In this document: positions 25,804 through 35,158 of the stretch, piece after piece
Layout of the letters: each line of letters opens with the position of its first letter
Position numbering within the stretch: the first letter of the stretch is position 1
NCBI GenBank assembly: GCA_965197275.1
Contig: CBDAMQ010000024.1
Coordinates: 62,001-126,000, forward strand
From: DASCOT01 sp965197275
GTDB taxonomy: Bacteria; Acidobacteriota; UBA890; WLXD01
Reading direction: 5' to 3'
Length of the DNA stretch: 64,000 bases
Translations under genes and position numbers: made by a program
Notes under the pieces: generated by a model
What the model was told of the DNA's origin: nothing
Seen by the model: only the letters and a program-made list of their open reading frames with translations
The model's database searches: none

Positions 25804-27575
25804 GCACGCTCTGGGGAGTTCTCGACGCCGGTTTCGCCATCGCACTCCTGGTATCGCTGGCGAAGGCGGCGGCGGTGTTCCTGGTTGCTGAGCTCGCGGC
25901 CCGCCGGTTGGCAGGCTCGTCGGCCGCTTCCCGTCACCTGATCTGGGCGTCCGCGATCGGCGGCGTGCTCTTGCTTCCGCTGTTGACGTCCCTCGTTCCA
26001 GCGCTGGCGGTCCCGATTCTCACAGACAACGTGACCACCGTCGGGGCGACATCGATGTCTCCGTCCGCGGCGCTGCCGGCGGTTGGAGTGTCGACGATCC
26101 AACCCGGAACCCGGGCGGGCATGCAGCGGGAGGGCGCGTCGCCGCGCCGCCCGATTCAAGGTTCCCGCTGGCTCGGGGCCGCCTGGCTGCTCGGCGTCGT
26201 GCTGCTGATGGCACGTTTGGCTCTCGGCGTGTTCAGTGCGCGCCGCATGGTCCGACAGGGCCGGCCGGTGAACAGCTTGATCCAGCGCGAGAGCGACGAG
26301 GTTGCCGCGCTGCTCGACATGGCCCGAATTCCAGTGTGCGTCCACGAGGCGGCGGACGTACCGATGACCTGGGGCATCCTCCGTCCTGGAGTGATTCTGC
26401 CGCCGCAAGCAGAACGTTGGTCGCCGCAGCGTCGCCGGCTCGTGCTAGTCCACGAGATGGCGCACATCAAGCGCGGGGACTGTCTCAGTCAGCTCGCCGC
26501 CCATGCCACATGCGCCGTTCACTGGGTGAACCCGCTTGCGTGGCGCGCGGCGATGCGACTCCGCACCGAGCGCGAGTTGGCCTGCGATGAGGTCGTTGTT
26601 CGGACCGGAGCGCGCGGATCCGAGTACGCCAAGCACTTGCTGGACATTGCGCAGCAGGCAGGCGGCGGTTCGCCAGCACATGTTGTCTCGCTACCGATGG
26701 CCCGTCCGTCACAGCTCGAAGGCCGGTTGCTGGCTCTCCTCAGCCCCGGTCGGAGGCATCGTGACCTCAACAGGAGTTGGCACGTGGCTATAGCGCTATC
26801 GACCTTCGTCTTGATCCTACCCCTGGCTGCGTTTCAGCCGTGGGCACCGCCGACCGCGGGGCCGCGCGTCGCCGCGTCGCAGGCTGATCGGGAAGCGGTG
26901 CCAAATGCAGCTGCGAACACGACGCCGGAGGCCGCCGTTGATGTACTTTCGCAAGCGCAGGCAGAGGTGGAGGCAGAGGCTGCACCACAGGCCCGATCGG
27001 AGGCGACGCGGACCCGTATGGGCGCGGCAATGGTGGTGGCGCTGTCCGACGACGACGCCGAAATCCGCGCCGCCGCGGCACATGCGCTGGGCGCGATGGG
27101 GGATGCGGTACACGTCGACGCGCTCGTGGCGGTGCTCACCGACGCTGACAGCGACGTGCGGTCGGAGGCCGCCTGGGCGTTGGGCATGATCGAAAGTCCT
27201 GCTGCCATCCGTGGCTTGATCTCCGCGGCAGGTGCCGAGCCTGCCGCTGGCGTTCGATCACAGATCGTCTGGGCGCTCGGCATGATCGAGTCGGTCGATG
27301 CGGTGGACGTGCTGGCGTCGCTGCTCGGCGACACGGGTATCGAGGTGCGTGAGCATGCCGCCTGGGCACTGGGCATGATCGAGAGTCCCGAGGCCGTACC
27401 TGCTCTCGTTGGCGCCCTTGCCGACGAGAACGTCGGAGTGCGCCGCCAGGCGGTGTGGGCGTTGGGGATGATCGAGTCCGACGCGGCGCTCGATGCGTTG
27501 CTCGATGCCATGAAGGACGCAGACCGCGGCGTGCAGCGCGAGGCAATGGAGGCGATTGCTCGTATCGCCGGGTAG
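25800..27575 (+). CDS. BlaR1-like M56 metallopeptidase with C-terminal HEAT repeats
   Basis: The 591-residue protein has membrane helices at about 10-35, 48-72 and 125-148 and an M56 zinc-peptidase domain with HEMAH at 218-222. The downstream ELACDE glutamate supplies the third ligand. A further helix lies near 325-345 and a charged linker to about 400. In BlaR1 the C-terminal domain is a penicillin-binding sensor. Here it is replaced by about six HEAT/PBS-type repeats (about 405-590), four of which carry the identical string WALGMIES. It presumably senses a protein or structural signal and inactivates the co-encoded BlaI-like repressor (inference). Confidence 0.85.
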   Translation: MSTLWGVLDAGFAIALLVSLAKAAAVFLVAELAARRLAGSSAASRHLIWASAIGGVLLLPLLTSLVPALAVPILTDNVTTVGATSMSPSAALPAVGVSTIQPGTRAGMQREGASPRRPIQGSRWLGAAWLLGVVLLMARLALGVFSARRMVRQGRPVNSLIQRESDEVAALLDMARIPVCVHEAADVPMTWGILRPGVILPPQAERWSPQRRRLVLVHEMAHIKRGDCLSQLAAHATCAVHWVNPLAWRAAMRLRTERELACDEVVVRTGARGSEYAKHLLDIAQQAGGGSPAHVVSLPMARPSQLEGRLLALLSPGRRHRDLNRSWHVAIALSTFVLILPLAAFQPWAPPTAGPRVAASQADREAVPNAAANTTPEAAVDVLSQAQAEVEAEAAPQARSEATRTRMGAAMVVALSDDDAEIRAAAAHALGAMGDAVHVDALVAVLTDADSDVRSEAAWALGMIESPAAIRGLISAAGAEPAAGVRSQIVWALGMIESVDAVDVLASLLGDTGIEVREHAAWALGMIESPEAVPALVGALADENVGVRRQAVWALGMIESDAALDALLDAMKDADRGVQREAMEAIARIAG

Positions 27576-27654
27576 GCTCTGAAGGGCACGATCCACATGG
27601 CGGCGGTGGCGGTCACTCGGTATGCTAGCGGGCCGCTGACCAACCGGAGCCGCT

Positions 27655-28902
27655 TTGCCGTCCGAACCGCTGATCACCAACGACGCCGTTGTGCTGGGCA
27701 TGCTGCTCGCGATGCTGGCGTTCGTCTTCACGACATCGCAAAGCGGCTCGCGCCTCTGGCAGCGGTTCTACTCGATCGTTCCAACGATACTGGTTTGCTA
27801 CTTCCTGCCGTCGCTATTCAGTACCGCAGGCATCATCTCCGGCGAGTCTTCGAATCTCTACTTTGTCGCCTCTCGCTATCTATTGCCCGCCAGCCTGGTG
27901 CTGCTGACCCTCAGCGTCGACATGCGAGGTATCGCGCGCCTCGGACCCAAGGCGCTGATCATGTTCTTCAGCGGCACCGTGGGCATCGTGCTCGGCGGTC
28001 CGCTCGCTGTCTTGCTGGTCAGTTCGTTCGATCCCAGCATCGTCGGTGGCGCCGGGCCCGACGCAATGTGGCGCGGTCTCACCACCGTCGCGGGAAGCTG
28101 GATCGGTGGCGGCGCCAACCAGGCGGCGATGAAAGAAGTATTCGAGGTGGGCGACGACCTATTCTCGGCCATGATCGCAGTCGATGTGATCGTCGCCAAC
28201 GTTTGGCTAGCGGTGCTGTTGTTCCTGGTCGGCAGGGCGGCGCGCATCGACGCGTGGACCGGCGCCGATACCTCGGCAATTGACGCGCTCCGTGAGCGCG
28301 TTGAGCGCCAACAACGGGAACACGAGCGTGTCGCCGGACTCACCGACCTGATGCAGATTCTGGCAGCGGGCTTCGGGGTCACGGCCGTGGCGCATTTCCT
28401 TGCGGATCGGATTGCTCCGGCGATCGCGATGGCGGCTCCGGGCTTGGCGATTTACAACCTGACGTCGCAGTTCTTCTGGCTGGTCGTCTTGGCGACGACG
28501 ATTGCCATCGTTCTCTCCACCACCGGACTGAGGAAACTCGAACACGCCGGTGCATCCAAGATCGGTTCTGCGTGCCTCTACGTGCTGATTGCGTCGATCG
28601 GCATGCGCATGAACCTGATGGCGGTCTTCGACAATCCCGGCTTGTTCCTGGTCGGGGGAGTCTGGATGGTCATTCACGCCGCGATCATGCTCGGCGTCGC
28701 GCGGCTGATCCGCGCTCCGGTGTTCTTCATGGCGGTTGGCAGCCAGGCGAATGTGGGCGGCGCGGCCTCTGCTCCCATCGTTGCCTCCGCCGTCCACCCG
28801 GCGCTGGCGCCGGTGGGAGCGCTCCTTGCCGTGCTCGGCTACGCCGTGGGCACTTATGGCGCCTATCTATGCGGCCAGATCATGCGCTTGGCGGCTGGCT
28901 GA
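27655..28902 (+). CDS. DUF819 family (YjcL-like) membrane protein
   Basis: The 415-residue protein has about ten to twelve membrane helices and the GSWIGGGANQAAMKE and SQANVGGAASAPIVAS stretches, which are conserved in the DUF819/YjcL family of putative transporters with a re-entrant, glutamate-carrier-like architecture. The substrate is unknown. It starts with TTG at 27655, with GGAG seven bases upstream. It follows the BlaI/M56 pair after 79 bp on the same strand, so it could belong to that regulon, though it may have its own promoter. Confidence 0.8.
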   Translation: MPSEPLITNDAVVLGMLLAMLAFVFTTSQSGSRLWQRFYSIVPTILVCYFLPSLFSTAGIISGESSNLYFVASRYLLPASLVLLTLSVDMRGIARLGPKALIMFFSGTVGIVLGGPLAVLLVSSFDPSIVGGAGPDAMWRGLTTVAGSWIGGGANQAAMKEVFEVGDDLFSAMIAVDVIVANVWLAVLLFLVGRAARIDAWTGADTSAIDALRERVERQQREHERVAGLTDLMQILAAGFGVTAVAHFLADRIAPAIAMAAPGLAIYNLTSQFFWLVVLATTIAIVLSTTGLRKLEHAGASKIGSACLYVLIASIGMRMNLMAVFDNPGLFLVGGVWMVIHAAIMLGVARLIRAPVFFMAVGSQANVGGAASAPIVASAVHPALAPVGALLAVLGYAVGTYGAYLCGQIMRLAAG

Positions 28903-28947
28903 GTAGACCTGCGGCCCGACCGATCGGCCTCCGGGCTGGCTCAAAGG

Positions 28948-30654
28948 TCAGTTCGGCAGCGCGTCTCCGGGGCCCCATCCGGCAGCAGCGAGCCCCTGCA
29001 ACAACGCCAGAACGTCTTGGCGCTGGGAGTGGAGCAACAGCACGAGCAGATCGCCGTCTCGGCCCCAGCGCAAGGCCGAGCGCACGGCATCGATCTCGGA
29101 GTCAGCTTCCTCGATGCGATCAGACGGTGTTCCGAGAGCCAGCAGTCGCTCGCGGAGGCGCTCCACGACCTCGCCTTCGGCGCGGCCGCGCAGATAGCCG
29201 GGCATCTGTTTGAGGATGATGCGGTCGGGACGGCCGCGCCAGGTGATCTCCGCGAGCCGGTCAATGGAACGGTCGTCGCGATCGCCTGCTTGGCCCAGGA
29301 TCACCAGGCGACGCTCGGCCGGCATCGCGGTCGCCATCTGCATGACGAGCTCCAGGCCCTCCGGATTGTGCGCGAAATCGGCATAGGCCTTCAGGGCGTC
29401 GAGCTCGAAGTAGTTGCCGCGGCCGGGGTTCTGCGCCGCGTCGCTGCGGAACCCTTCCAGACCGCCGCGAATCGCATCAGCGGCGAGGCCGAGTGCGTCG
29501 GCGATCGCCGCGGCCGCAAGCGCGTTGTAGACGTTGTGACGCGCTGCGCCGCCGAGCGTGGACGGCGCGGCGGACGTGGTCAGCAGCGGAGTGAAACGAC
29601 CGTTCTGCAATCGGCCCAATTCGGCGTCCCGCTGCACGTAGGCCACGCCGCTAGTCGCGGCATGTCCAGGTAACGCGTGGTCGTCGAGTGTCAGCCAGGT
29701 CACCGGTACCTTGGTTGATGCGGCGTGGCGCTGCAGGAACGGGTCGTCGGCGTTCAGCAGCAGTACTCCGCCGCGGCGCGCGGCGCGTGCTACCAACAAC
29801 TTGACCCGCGCCAGAGCGTCGAGATCGGTAATGCCGTATTCACCGAGGTGGTCCGTACCCACGTTGCTCACATAGGCGACGTCCACCCGTCTGACAGGCA
29901 GGCCTCGGCGCAGAAGGCCGCCGCGTGCCGTTTCCAGCAGCGCCATGTCGACACGGGTATCACGCAGCACGGTACGTGCCCCCTCGCCGCCGGTATAGTC
30001 ACCGTCGAGCACCGTGGTGCCGCCGATCTGCACGCCATCGGTAGAGGTGTTGCCGGCGCGCAAGCCTGCTGCGGCGGCGATGGCGGCAAGCATCCGTACC
30101 GTCGTCGTCTTGCCGTTCGTTCCGGTGACCAGAGCCGCCGGCACGTCGTGCACGGCCTGCCAGGCCACGGTATCCAGATCGGGCAGCCGGTCGACCGGCC
30201 AGGCCAGTGCCCCGGACCCCAGCCCGACCGAGACGACGTCGTCGTCCCAGACGAAGGCGACCTTATGCTGGTCGGCCGCGGCGGCAAGCGTGAGCAGCGC
30301 GGGATTCGCCTCCTCCGCGATCATCGCTCGTAACTCGTCGAGGGTCCGGCAATCAGGCGCCTCGGCGCCGCATGCTTGCGCCGCCGCCGCATACGCGGCC
30401 TCGTTGATCTCGCAGGCGGCGTACAACCCATCGATCGGCGCGCTTATGGCAAGGCTGGCGCCGCCCGGATAGTGGCGGACGGCAGTACGCTCGTGTCGCC
30501 ATCCGAGTTCCGCAAGCAGTCCGCGGACGGCTTTGCGCCACGCCTGAACGAGCTCTTCGGTCGCGCCCTCGGCGAGCTCGATCTCGATGACCGCGCCGGG
30601 CGCGTCTTGCAGCAAGCTCGGCCCCGTCAGGCGGCGCGAATCGACTAGCCGCAT
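28948..30654 (-). CDS. Mur-ligase-domain protein, short cyanophycin synthetase homologue (CphA')
   Basis: From ATG 30654 the protein has 568 residues. It has a cyanophycin-synthetase-like N-terminal part (about 1-165), then a Mur ligase domain with the ATP loop GTNGKTTT at 178-185, the conserved LLETARGGLLRRG stretch, DHLGEYG, and a Mur C-terminal domain. The ATP-grasp domain of full CphA is missing. Genes of this kind (cphA') occur next to cphA in several proteobacteria; the role is unclear, perhaps a second amino-acid-adding or dipeptide-joining activity. It starts 4 bp after the cphA stop codon, so they are co-translated. The longer frame to 30732 is rejected because it enters cphA. Confidence 0.85.
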   Translation of the reverse strand: MRLVDSRRLTGPSLLQDAPGAVIEIELAEGATEELVQAWRKAVRGLLAELGWRHERTAVRHYPGGASLAISAPIDGLYAACEINEAAYAAAAQACGAEAPDCRTLDELRAMIAEEANPALLTLAAAADQHKVAFVWDDDVVSVGLGSGALAWPVDRLPDLDTVAWQAVHDVPAALVTGTNGKTTTVRMLAAIAAAAGLRAGNTSTDGVQIGGTTVLDGDYTGGEGARTVLRDTRVDMALLETARGGLLRRGLPVRRVDVAYVSNVGTDHLGEYGITDLDALARVKLLVARAARRGGVLLLNADDPFLQRHAASTKVPVTWLTLDDHALPGHAATSGVAYVQRDAELGRLQNGRFTPLLTTSAAPSTLGGAARHNVYNALAAAAIADALGLAADAIRGGLEGFRSDAAQNPGRGNYFELDALKAYADFAHNPEGLELVMQMATAMPAERRLVILGQAGDRDDRSIDRLAEITWRGRPDRIILKQMPGYLRGRAEGEVVERLRERLLALGTPSDRIEEADSEIDAVRSALRWGRDGDLLVLLLHSQRQDVLALLQGLAAAGWGPGDALPN

Positions 30655-30658
30655 GGCT

Positions 30659-33454
30659 TCAGTCTGCCTCTTCGACCTCGCGCGCCAGACGCACGCCGCG
30701 CTCGTCGCGGATGAGACGCTCGTCGCCGGCAAGCAGGCTGACCGGCGCTTGTGGGAGATCTATCGCTGCGACGGCCGGCGGCGTCGGTCGATCGTCGGCC
30801 TCGCCCGACGGCTCGAAGTGCACGATCTGCTTCCAGCAGCGAGAGAGATCGTCAGCGAAGATGAGAAGCAGATCCCCCGGGCAAGCGCTGCGCAACGCCG
30901 TGTCGACAGCCTCGTCCTCAGCGGGAATCACACGCACCGCGTCGTCCGCTACTCCTGCCGACCGCAACTCGGCGGCCAGCATCTGCGGGATCTCGTCGGT
31001 GCCGCGACCGCGCAGCTGATCGTCGCGCTTGCAGATGAACTCGTCGAAGTGGGGAGCGGCGATCCGCGCAATGCTGCGGACGTCTTCGTCGCGGCGGTCT
31101 CCGGGGGCTGCCAGCACGCAGATCGCCTTGCCGTCTCGATCCAGGCGGCTGATCAAATCGCACATGGCGCCCACCGCGGCCGCATTGTGACCGTAGTCGA
31201 GGATCACCTTGAAGGGGTGCTCATCGAAGATGTTCATGCGCCCCGGTGCCTGGAAGAACGTCGTATCGAACGTACGCAGCCCCTGTTTGATGTTATCCAG
31301 GCTGACGTCGAGGCAGTGTGCCAACGCGGCGGCGAACATGGCGTTCTGGACGTTGTGCATCGCACGCCCCTCGAGGGTCGCCGGAATCAGATACGTCCAC
31401 AGCAACGGAACGTGCGATCCGCCGTCGTAGAGGGCGATCATGTGACCGTTCATGCCCTCCTCCAGCACTACGGCGCGGCCGCCAGCCCGGATGTGCTCTT
31501 TCACCAAGGTGTGCTCACGACTCATCGTCACGTAGCAGATCTGTTCGGCCTCGGTGTAGTCCGCCATCCGTAGACAATGGGGGTCGTCGGCGTTCAGCAC
31601 GGCGGCATCCGATGCTACCTCGATCGGGATTCTCTTGACCTCCGCGAGCTGCTCGAGCGTGTCGATGCCACGCAGGCCCAGATGGTCCTCCTGCACGTTC
31701 AGGCAGCAGGCCACGTTGCAGCGGCGATACCCCATGCCAGCGCGCAGTAGCCCACCACGCGCGGTCTCCAACACCGCAACGTCGACGGCGGGGTCACGCA
31801 ACACCATGCGCGCAGCGACGGGTCCGGTCATGTCGCCCTGCACGGTCAGCTGGCCGTCGATATAGACGCCATCGGTCGACGTCAGGCCAACGTGGTTGCC
31901 GGATAGCTTGAGGATATGGGCCAGCATGCGGGCCGTGGTCGTTTTTCCGTTGGTTCCGGTGATTGCGGCAATCGGGACACGGCTCGAGCTGCCTGGAGGA
32001 AAGAGCATGTCGATCACCGCACCGGCGACGTCGCGTGGCTCACCCTCACTAGGGGACACGTGCATACGGAATCCGGGCGCGGCGTTGATCTCGCAGATCG
32101 CGCCGCCCGACTCCTTGTACGACTCGGAAATGTCGTCGGTCAGAAAGTCGACGCCGGCGACGTCCAGGCCGATAGCGCCCGCAGCGCGGACAGCCATTTC
32201 GCGGTTGTCCGGATGAACGATGTCGGTGACGTCGATCGCGGTACCGCCGGTCGAAAGGTTCGCGGTAGCGCACAGGAAGACGGTCTCGTTCTCGGGCGGC
32301 ACACTCGTCCGGCGGTATTCGCTCTGCCGCAGCAACCTGTCTGATTGGTGATTGAACTCGATCCGGGTCAGCACCTTCTCGTGCCCGATTCCGCGTCGCG
32401 GATCCTGGTTCACTGCCTCGACCAGCTCCTCGATCGTGCTTGTGCCGTCGCCAACGACGTGCGCCGGCATGCGCTTGGCGGCCGCAACAAGCTCGCCGTT
32501 GACCACCGCCATACGGTGATCGAGGCCGGTGATGAAGCTCTCCACCAGCACGCTACGGCTATGTTGTTGAGCCTGTTCAACCGCTGCGGCCACCTGCTCC
32601 GCATCGCCTAGATCGATGGAAACGCCGCGCCCGTGATTGGCGTTGTACGGCTTCACGACCACCGGGTAGCCGATGCGCTCTGCAGCTCGCGTCGCGGCCT
32701 CCACCGAGCGAACGAGTCGCTGCTTGGGGACCGGTAGCCCGAGAGCGGCGAGGATCTTGTTGGTCTCTTCCTTGTCCGACGAGATCTCGACCGCAATGTG
32801 ACGAGTCTCGCCGGTGATCGTCGCCTGGATGCGCCGTTGATGGCGGCCGAATCCGAACTGCACCAAGCTCTGAGGGTTCAACCGGATCCAGGGGATATCG
32901 CGGTCCTCGGCCGCCCGCACGAGGGACGCCGTGCTGGGTCCGAGGGCGCGCCGCTGTGCCCAGCGGATCAGATCGTCGCGTTCGTCGGCGAAGTCGAAGT
33001 CGGCCTTGACGGCGCCGGCGATACGCAAGTCCTCCGGCAGGAGGCTCTGTAGCAGCGTCAACGCGAGGTCGCCGGCGGCGCGGCCGACGTCTTCCTGCTC
33101 GTACTGATACACGATGATGTAGAGGCCGGGCTCCTCGCCGAGCGACCGCGTGCGTCCGAAGCTCACTTGGCTACCGGCGACGTTCTGTATCTCGAGGGCG
33201 CAGTGCTCGAGGACGTGGCCCATCCACGTGCCTTCATCCTCACGCAACCGGCGCACGAAGCCGCCGGGCTGACGATAGGAACAGCCGTGGTCGGCCAGGC
33301 CGGGTAGGGCGGCCAGGAGTGCATCAATGAACCCGTCGCCGAGTCGAGCGCTGGGCCATTCTTCGAGAGTGCCCAGGTCGACCGTCATTTGGATTACCGG
33401 GAAGTGGGCGTAAAGGCTAGGTCCCAGATAGACGCGCGAGTCGAGGATCTTCAT
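30659..33454 (-). CDS. cphA: Cyanophycin synthetase
   Basis: The 931 residues fit full-length CphA (about 870-900 plus). The order is N-terminal domain (about 1-160), ATP-grasp domain (about 220-480, with VVKPYNANHGRGVS binding ATP) and a Mur-ligase-like domain with GTNGKTTT near residue 500 and the LLETARGGLLRAG motif. It polymerises aspartate and arginine into the storage polymer multi-L-arginyl-poly-L-aspartate without a ribosome, adding Asp with one ATP site and Arg with the other. Its ATG overlaps the cyanophycinase stop by one base. Together with cphB and cphA' it makes a complete synthesis/degradation operon for nitrogen storage. Confidence 0.95.
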   Translation of the reverse strand: MKILDSRVYLGPSLYAHFPVIQMTVDLGTLEEWPSARLGDGFIDALLAALPGLADHGCSYRQPGGFVRRLREDEGTWMGHVLEHCALEIQNVAGSQVSFGRTRSLGEEPGLYIIVYQYEQEDVGRAAGDLALTLLQSLLPEDLRIAGAVKADFDFADERDDLIRWAQRRALGPSTASLVRAAEDRDIPWIRLNPQSLVQFGFGRHQRRIQATITGETRHIAVEISSDKEETNKILAALGLPVPKQRLVRSVEAATRAAERIGYPVVVKPYNANHGRGVSIDLGDAEQVAAAVEQAQQHSRSVLVESFITGLDHRMAVVNGELVAAAKRMPAHVVGDGTSTIEELVEAVNQDPRRGIGHEKVLTRIEFNHQSDRLLRQSEYRRTSVPPENETVFLCATANLSTGGTAIDVTDIVHPDNREMAVRAAGAIGLDVAGVDFLTDDISESYKESGGAICEINAAPGFRMHVSPSEGEPRDVAGAVIDMLFPPGSSSRVPIAAITGTNGKTTTARMLAHILKLSGNHVGLTSTDGVYIDGQLTVQGDMTGPVAARMVLRDPAVDVAVLETARGGLLRAGMGYRRCNVACCLNVQEDHLGLRGIDTLEQLAEVKRIPIEVASDAAVLNADDPHCLRMADYTEAEQICYVTMSREHTLVKEHIRAGGRAVVLEEGMNGHMIALYDGGSHVPLLWTYLIPATLEGRAMHNVQNAMFAAALAHCLDVSLDNIKQGLRTFDTTFFQAPGRMNIFDEHPFKVILDYGHNAAAVGAMCDLISRLDRDGKAICVLAAPGDRRDEDVRSIARIAAPHFDEFICKRDDQLRGRGTDEIPQMLAAELRSAGVADDAVRVIPAEDEAVDTALRSACPGDLLLIFADDLSRCWKQIVHFEPSGEADDRPTPPAVAAIDLPQAPVSLLAGDERLIRDERGVRLAREVEEAD

Positions 33455-34302
33455 CAGTCTGTTGCCTCCCGTGGTCGATGCGCTTGCCGCGACTCGATGT
33501 CATACCTGCCGCCTTGTAGCAGGATGTGCAGCCGCACGCCGAGAAGACAGACCGGGTCGCCGGCCCGTTCCCCGACGGACGAGAACTCGAGGTCGGATCC
33601 GTCAACCAGCGTGCAGGATCCGCTGCCTACGATCTCCACCGTGCGATCCGGGGCGATGAACGCCGCGGTGTTCTCATCCAGGCCCATGCCGACGATGAAG
33701 GGGTTGTAGGCTAGCGCGGTCAGCAAGCGGCCGAGTCGATCGCGCTCACGGAAATGCTGGTCGATCGTAAAATCGCGAGTGAGCCCGATGCCGGGGGCCA
33801 GGGCCACCATGTGGGTCCGGGGCGAGGCTCCCGCCTCACCGAAGGCAATCATGTGCTCCGACAGATAGCTGGCGCCGGCAGACGTCCCGGCGACATGAGC
33901 GCCGCGACGGGAGGCTCGGCGCAACGCCCGAGCTGCCGATGTGCCACCGAGCGTCCTGCTCAACCGCAGCTGTGAGCCGCCGGTCAGGAAGATGCCGGTG
34001 GCTTCATCGATCGCTCGCAGCCAGTCTTCGCGACCACAATCGGCGCGATCCCGGAACGGCAGCGAGGTAGCGCTTCCGGCGCCGAGTTCGGTGAAAACGC
34101 GCTCGTAGCGCGGTCCCGTGGTGCGTAGCTTGGACGCCGTCGGGACGACGACGATACGGGCGTCACGGCCTCCGCTGAGCTCCACGAACCGACGGAGGAT
34201 GGACGGGTCGCGGGACTTCTTTTCGGCCCCGCCGATCGGGATCAGGTACCCGGAGGGCGGCCCATCGGACGATGTAGTCGGCATGGCGGGCGATTCTGCC
34301 AT
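33454..34302 (-). CDS. cphB: Cyanophycinase
   Basis: The 282-residue peptidase S51 family protein has its catalytic Ser141 in GTSAGAS (139-145), the FLTGGSQLRLSRTL stretch (about 105-117) and the GIGL/DQHFRERDRLGRL region, all conserved in cyanophycinase. It cleaves cyanophycin to beta-Asp-Arg dipeptides in the cytoplasm. No signal peptide is visible, so this is the intracellular form. It is the first of three coupled cyanophycin genes and lies 42 bp downstream of an ABC ATPase gene. ATG 34302 or the ATG at residue 7 may be the start. Confidence 0.93.
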   Translation of the reverse strand: MAESPAMPTTSSDGPPSGYLIPIGGAEKKSRDPSILRRFVELSGGRDARIVVVPTASKLRTTGPRYERVFTELGAGSATSLPFRDRADCGREDWLRAIDEATGIFLTGGSQLRLSRTLGGTSAARALRRASRRGAHVAGTSAGASYLSEHMIAFGEAGASPRTHMVALAPGIGLTRDFTIDQHFRERDRLGRLLTALAYNPFIVGMGLDENTAAFIAPDRTVEIVGSGSCTLVDGSDLEFSSVGERAGDPVCLLGVRLHILLQGGRYDIESRQAHRPREATD

Positions 34303-34344
34303 GCCATCTCGAACCTGTAGAGTCGCAGCCCCGCTGCATCGTGC

Positions 34345-35040
34345 TCAGACGACGGCGACCTGCTCGTCAACGACCATGCCGTCGAACAGATGGATGGTGC
34401 GTTGTGCGTGCTCGGCCCAGCGCGGGTCGTGGGTGACCATACAGATGGTGGCACCACCCTGATGCAGCTCCGACATCAGGTCCATGACGGCGGAAGCGTT
34501 GCCGGAGTCGAGGTTTCCGGTGGGCTCATCGGCCAGCAGGATGGAGGGGTCCCCGACGACAGCTCGAGCCACTGCGACACGCTGCTGCTGACCACCGGAA
34601 AGCTGGCTCGGCATGTGCTTGGCACGATGGGTCATGCCGACACGGTCCAGGGAGGCGTTGACGCGCTCGCGACGATCCGACGAGGACATGCCGCGATACG
34701 TCAGCGGCAGCTCGACGTTTTCGTACACGTTGAGGTCGCCGATAAGGTTGAAGCTCTGGAAGATGAAGCCGATCTCACGGTTGCGCACCCGGGCGCGCTC
34801 GGAGGCCGTGAGGTTGGATACATCGTTGGCGTTGAGCAGGTAGTTGCCGCCGCTGGGAGTGTCCAGCAGTCCCAGAATCGACAGCAGCGTCGTCTTGCCC
34901 GAGCCCGACGGTCCCGAGATCGACACGAACTCCCCGGGATTGATACCGAGGTGAACGTCGGACAGCGCATGGGTCTCGACTTCCTCGGTGACGAAGACCT
35001 TCTTGATCGCCTCCATACTGATCAGCGGCTCACCAGACAT
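34345..35040 (-). CDS. ABC transporter ATP-binding protein, MacB/LolD type
   Basis: The 231-residue protein has Walker A GPSGSGKTT (43-51), the Q-loop in FQSFNLI, signature LSGGQQQR, Walker B ILLADEPTGNLDS and the switch His in VTHD, all intact. The LDTPSGG and NAND insertions are typical of the MacB/LolD/FtsE subfamily that powers FtsX-like permeases. No permease gene is adjacent, so it is an orphan ATPase here. It is co-directional with the cyanophycin genes, but a functional link is not established. Confidence 0.9.
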   Translation of the reverse strand: MSGEPLISMEAIKKVFVTEEVETHALSDVHLGINPGEFVSISGPSGSGKTTLLSILGLLDTPSGGNYLLNANDVSNLTASERARVRNREIGFIFQSFNLIGDLNVYENVELPLTYRGMSSSDRRERVNASLDRVGMTHRAKHMPSQLSGGQQQRVAVARAVVGDPSILLADEPTGNLDSGNASAVMDLMSELHQGGATICMVTHDPRWAEHAQRTIHLFDGMVVDEQVAVV

Positions 35041-35158
35041 CAGACGCTCCTTCGCGCGGGGTGGCGGTGTCCGTCCGGCGACTCGACGCAGGACACCCGA
35101 AAGCCTCGTGAGATTAGACGCACGCCGGCCGCAGAAGGTTCCGTAGATTCGGTGACAA

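Noticed and set aside
27130..27500. DNA tandem repeat or CRISPR-like array
   Set aside because: The periodicity is codon-level HEAT repeats within an open frame. Units are not identical DNA repeats with unique spacers.
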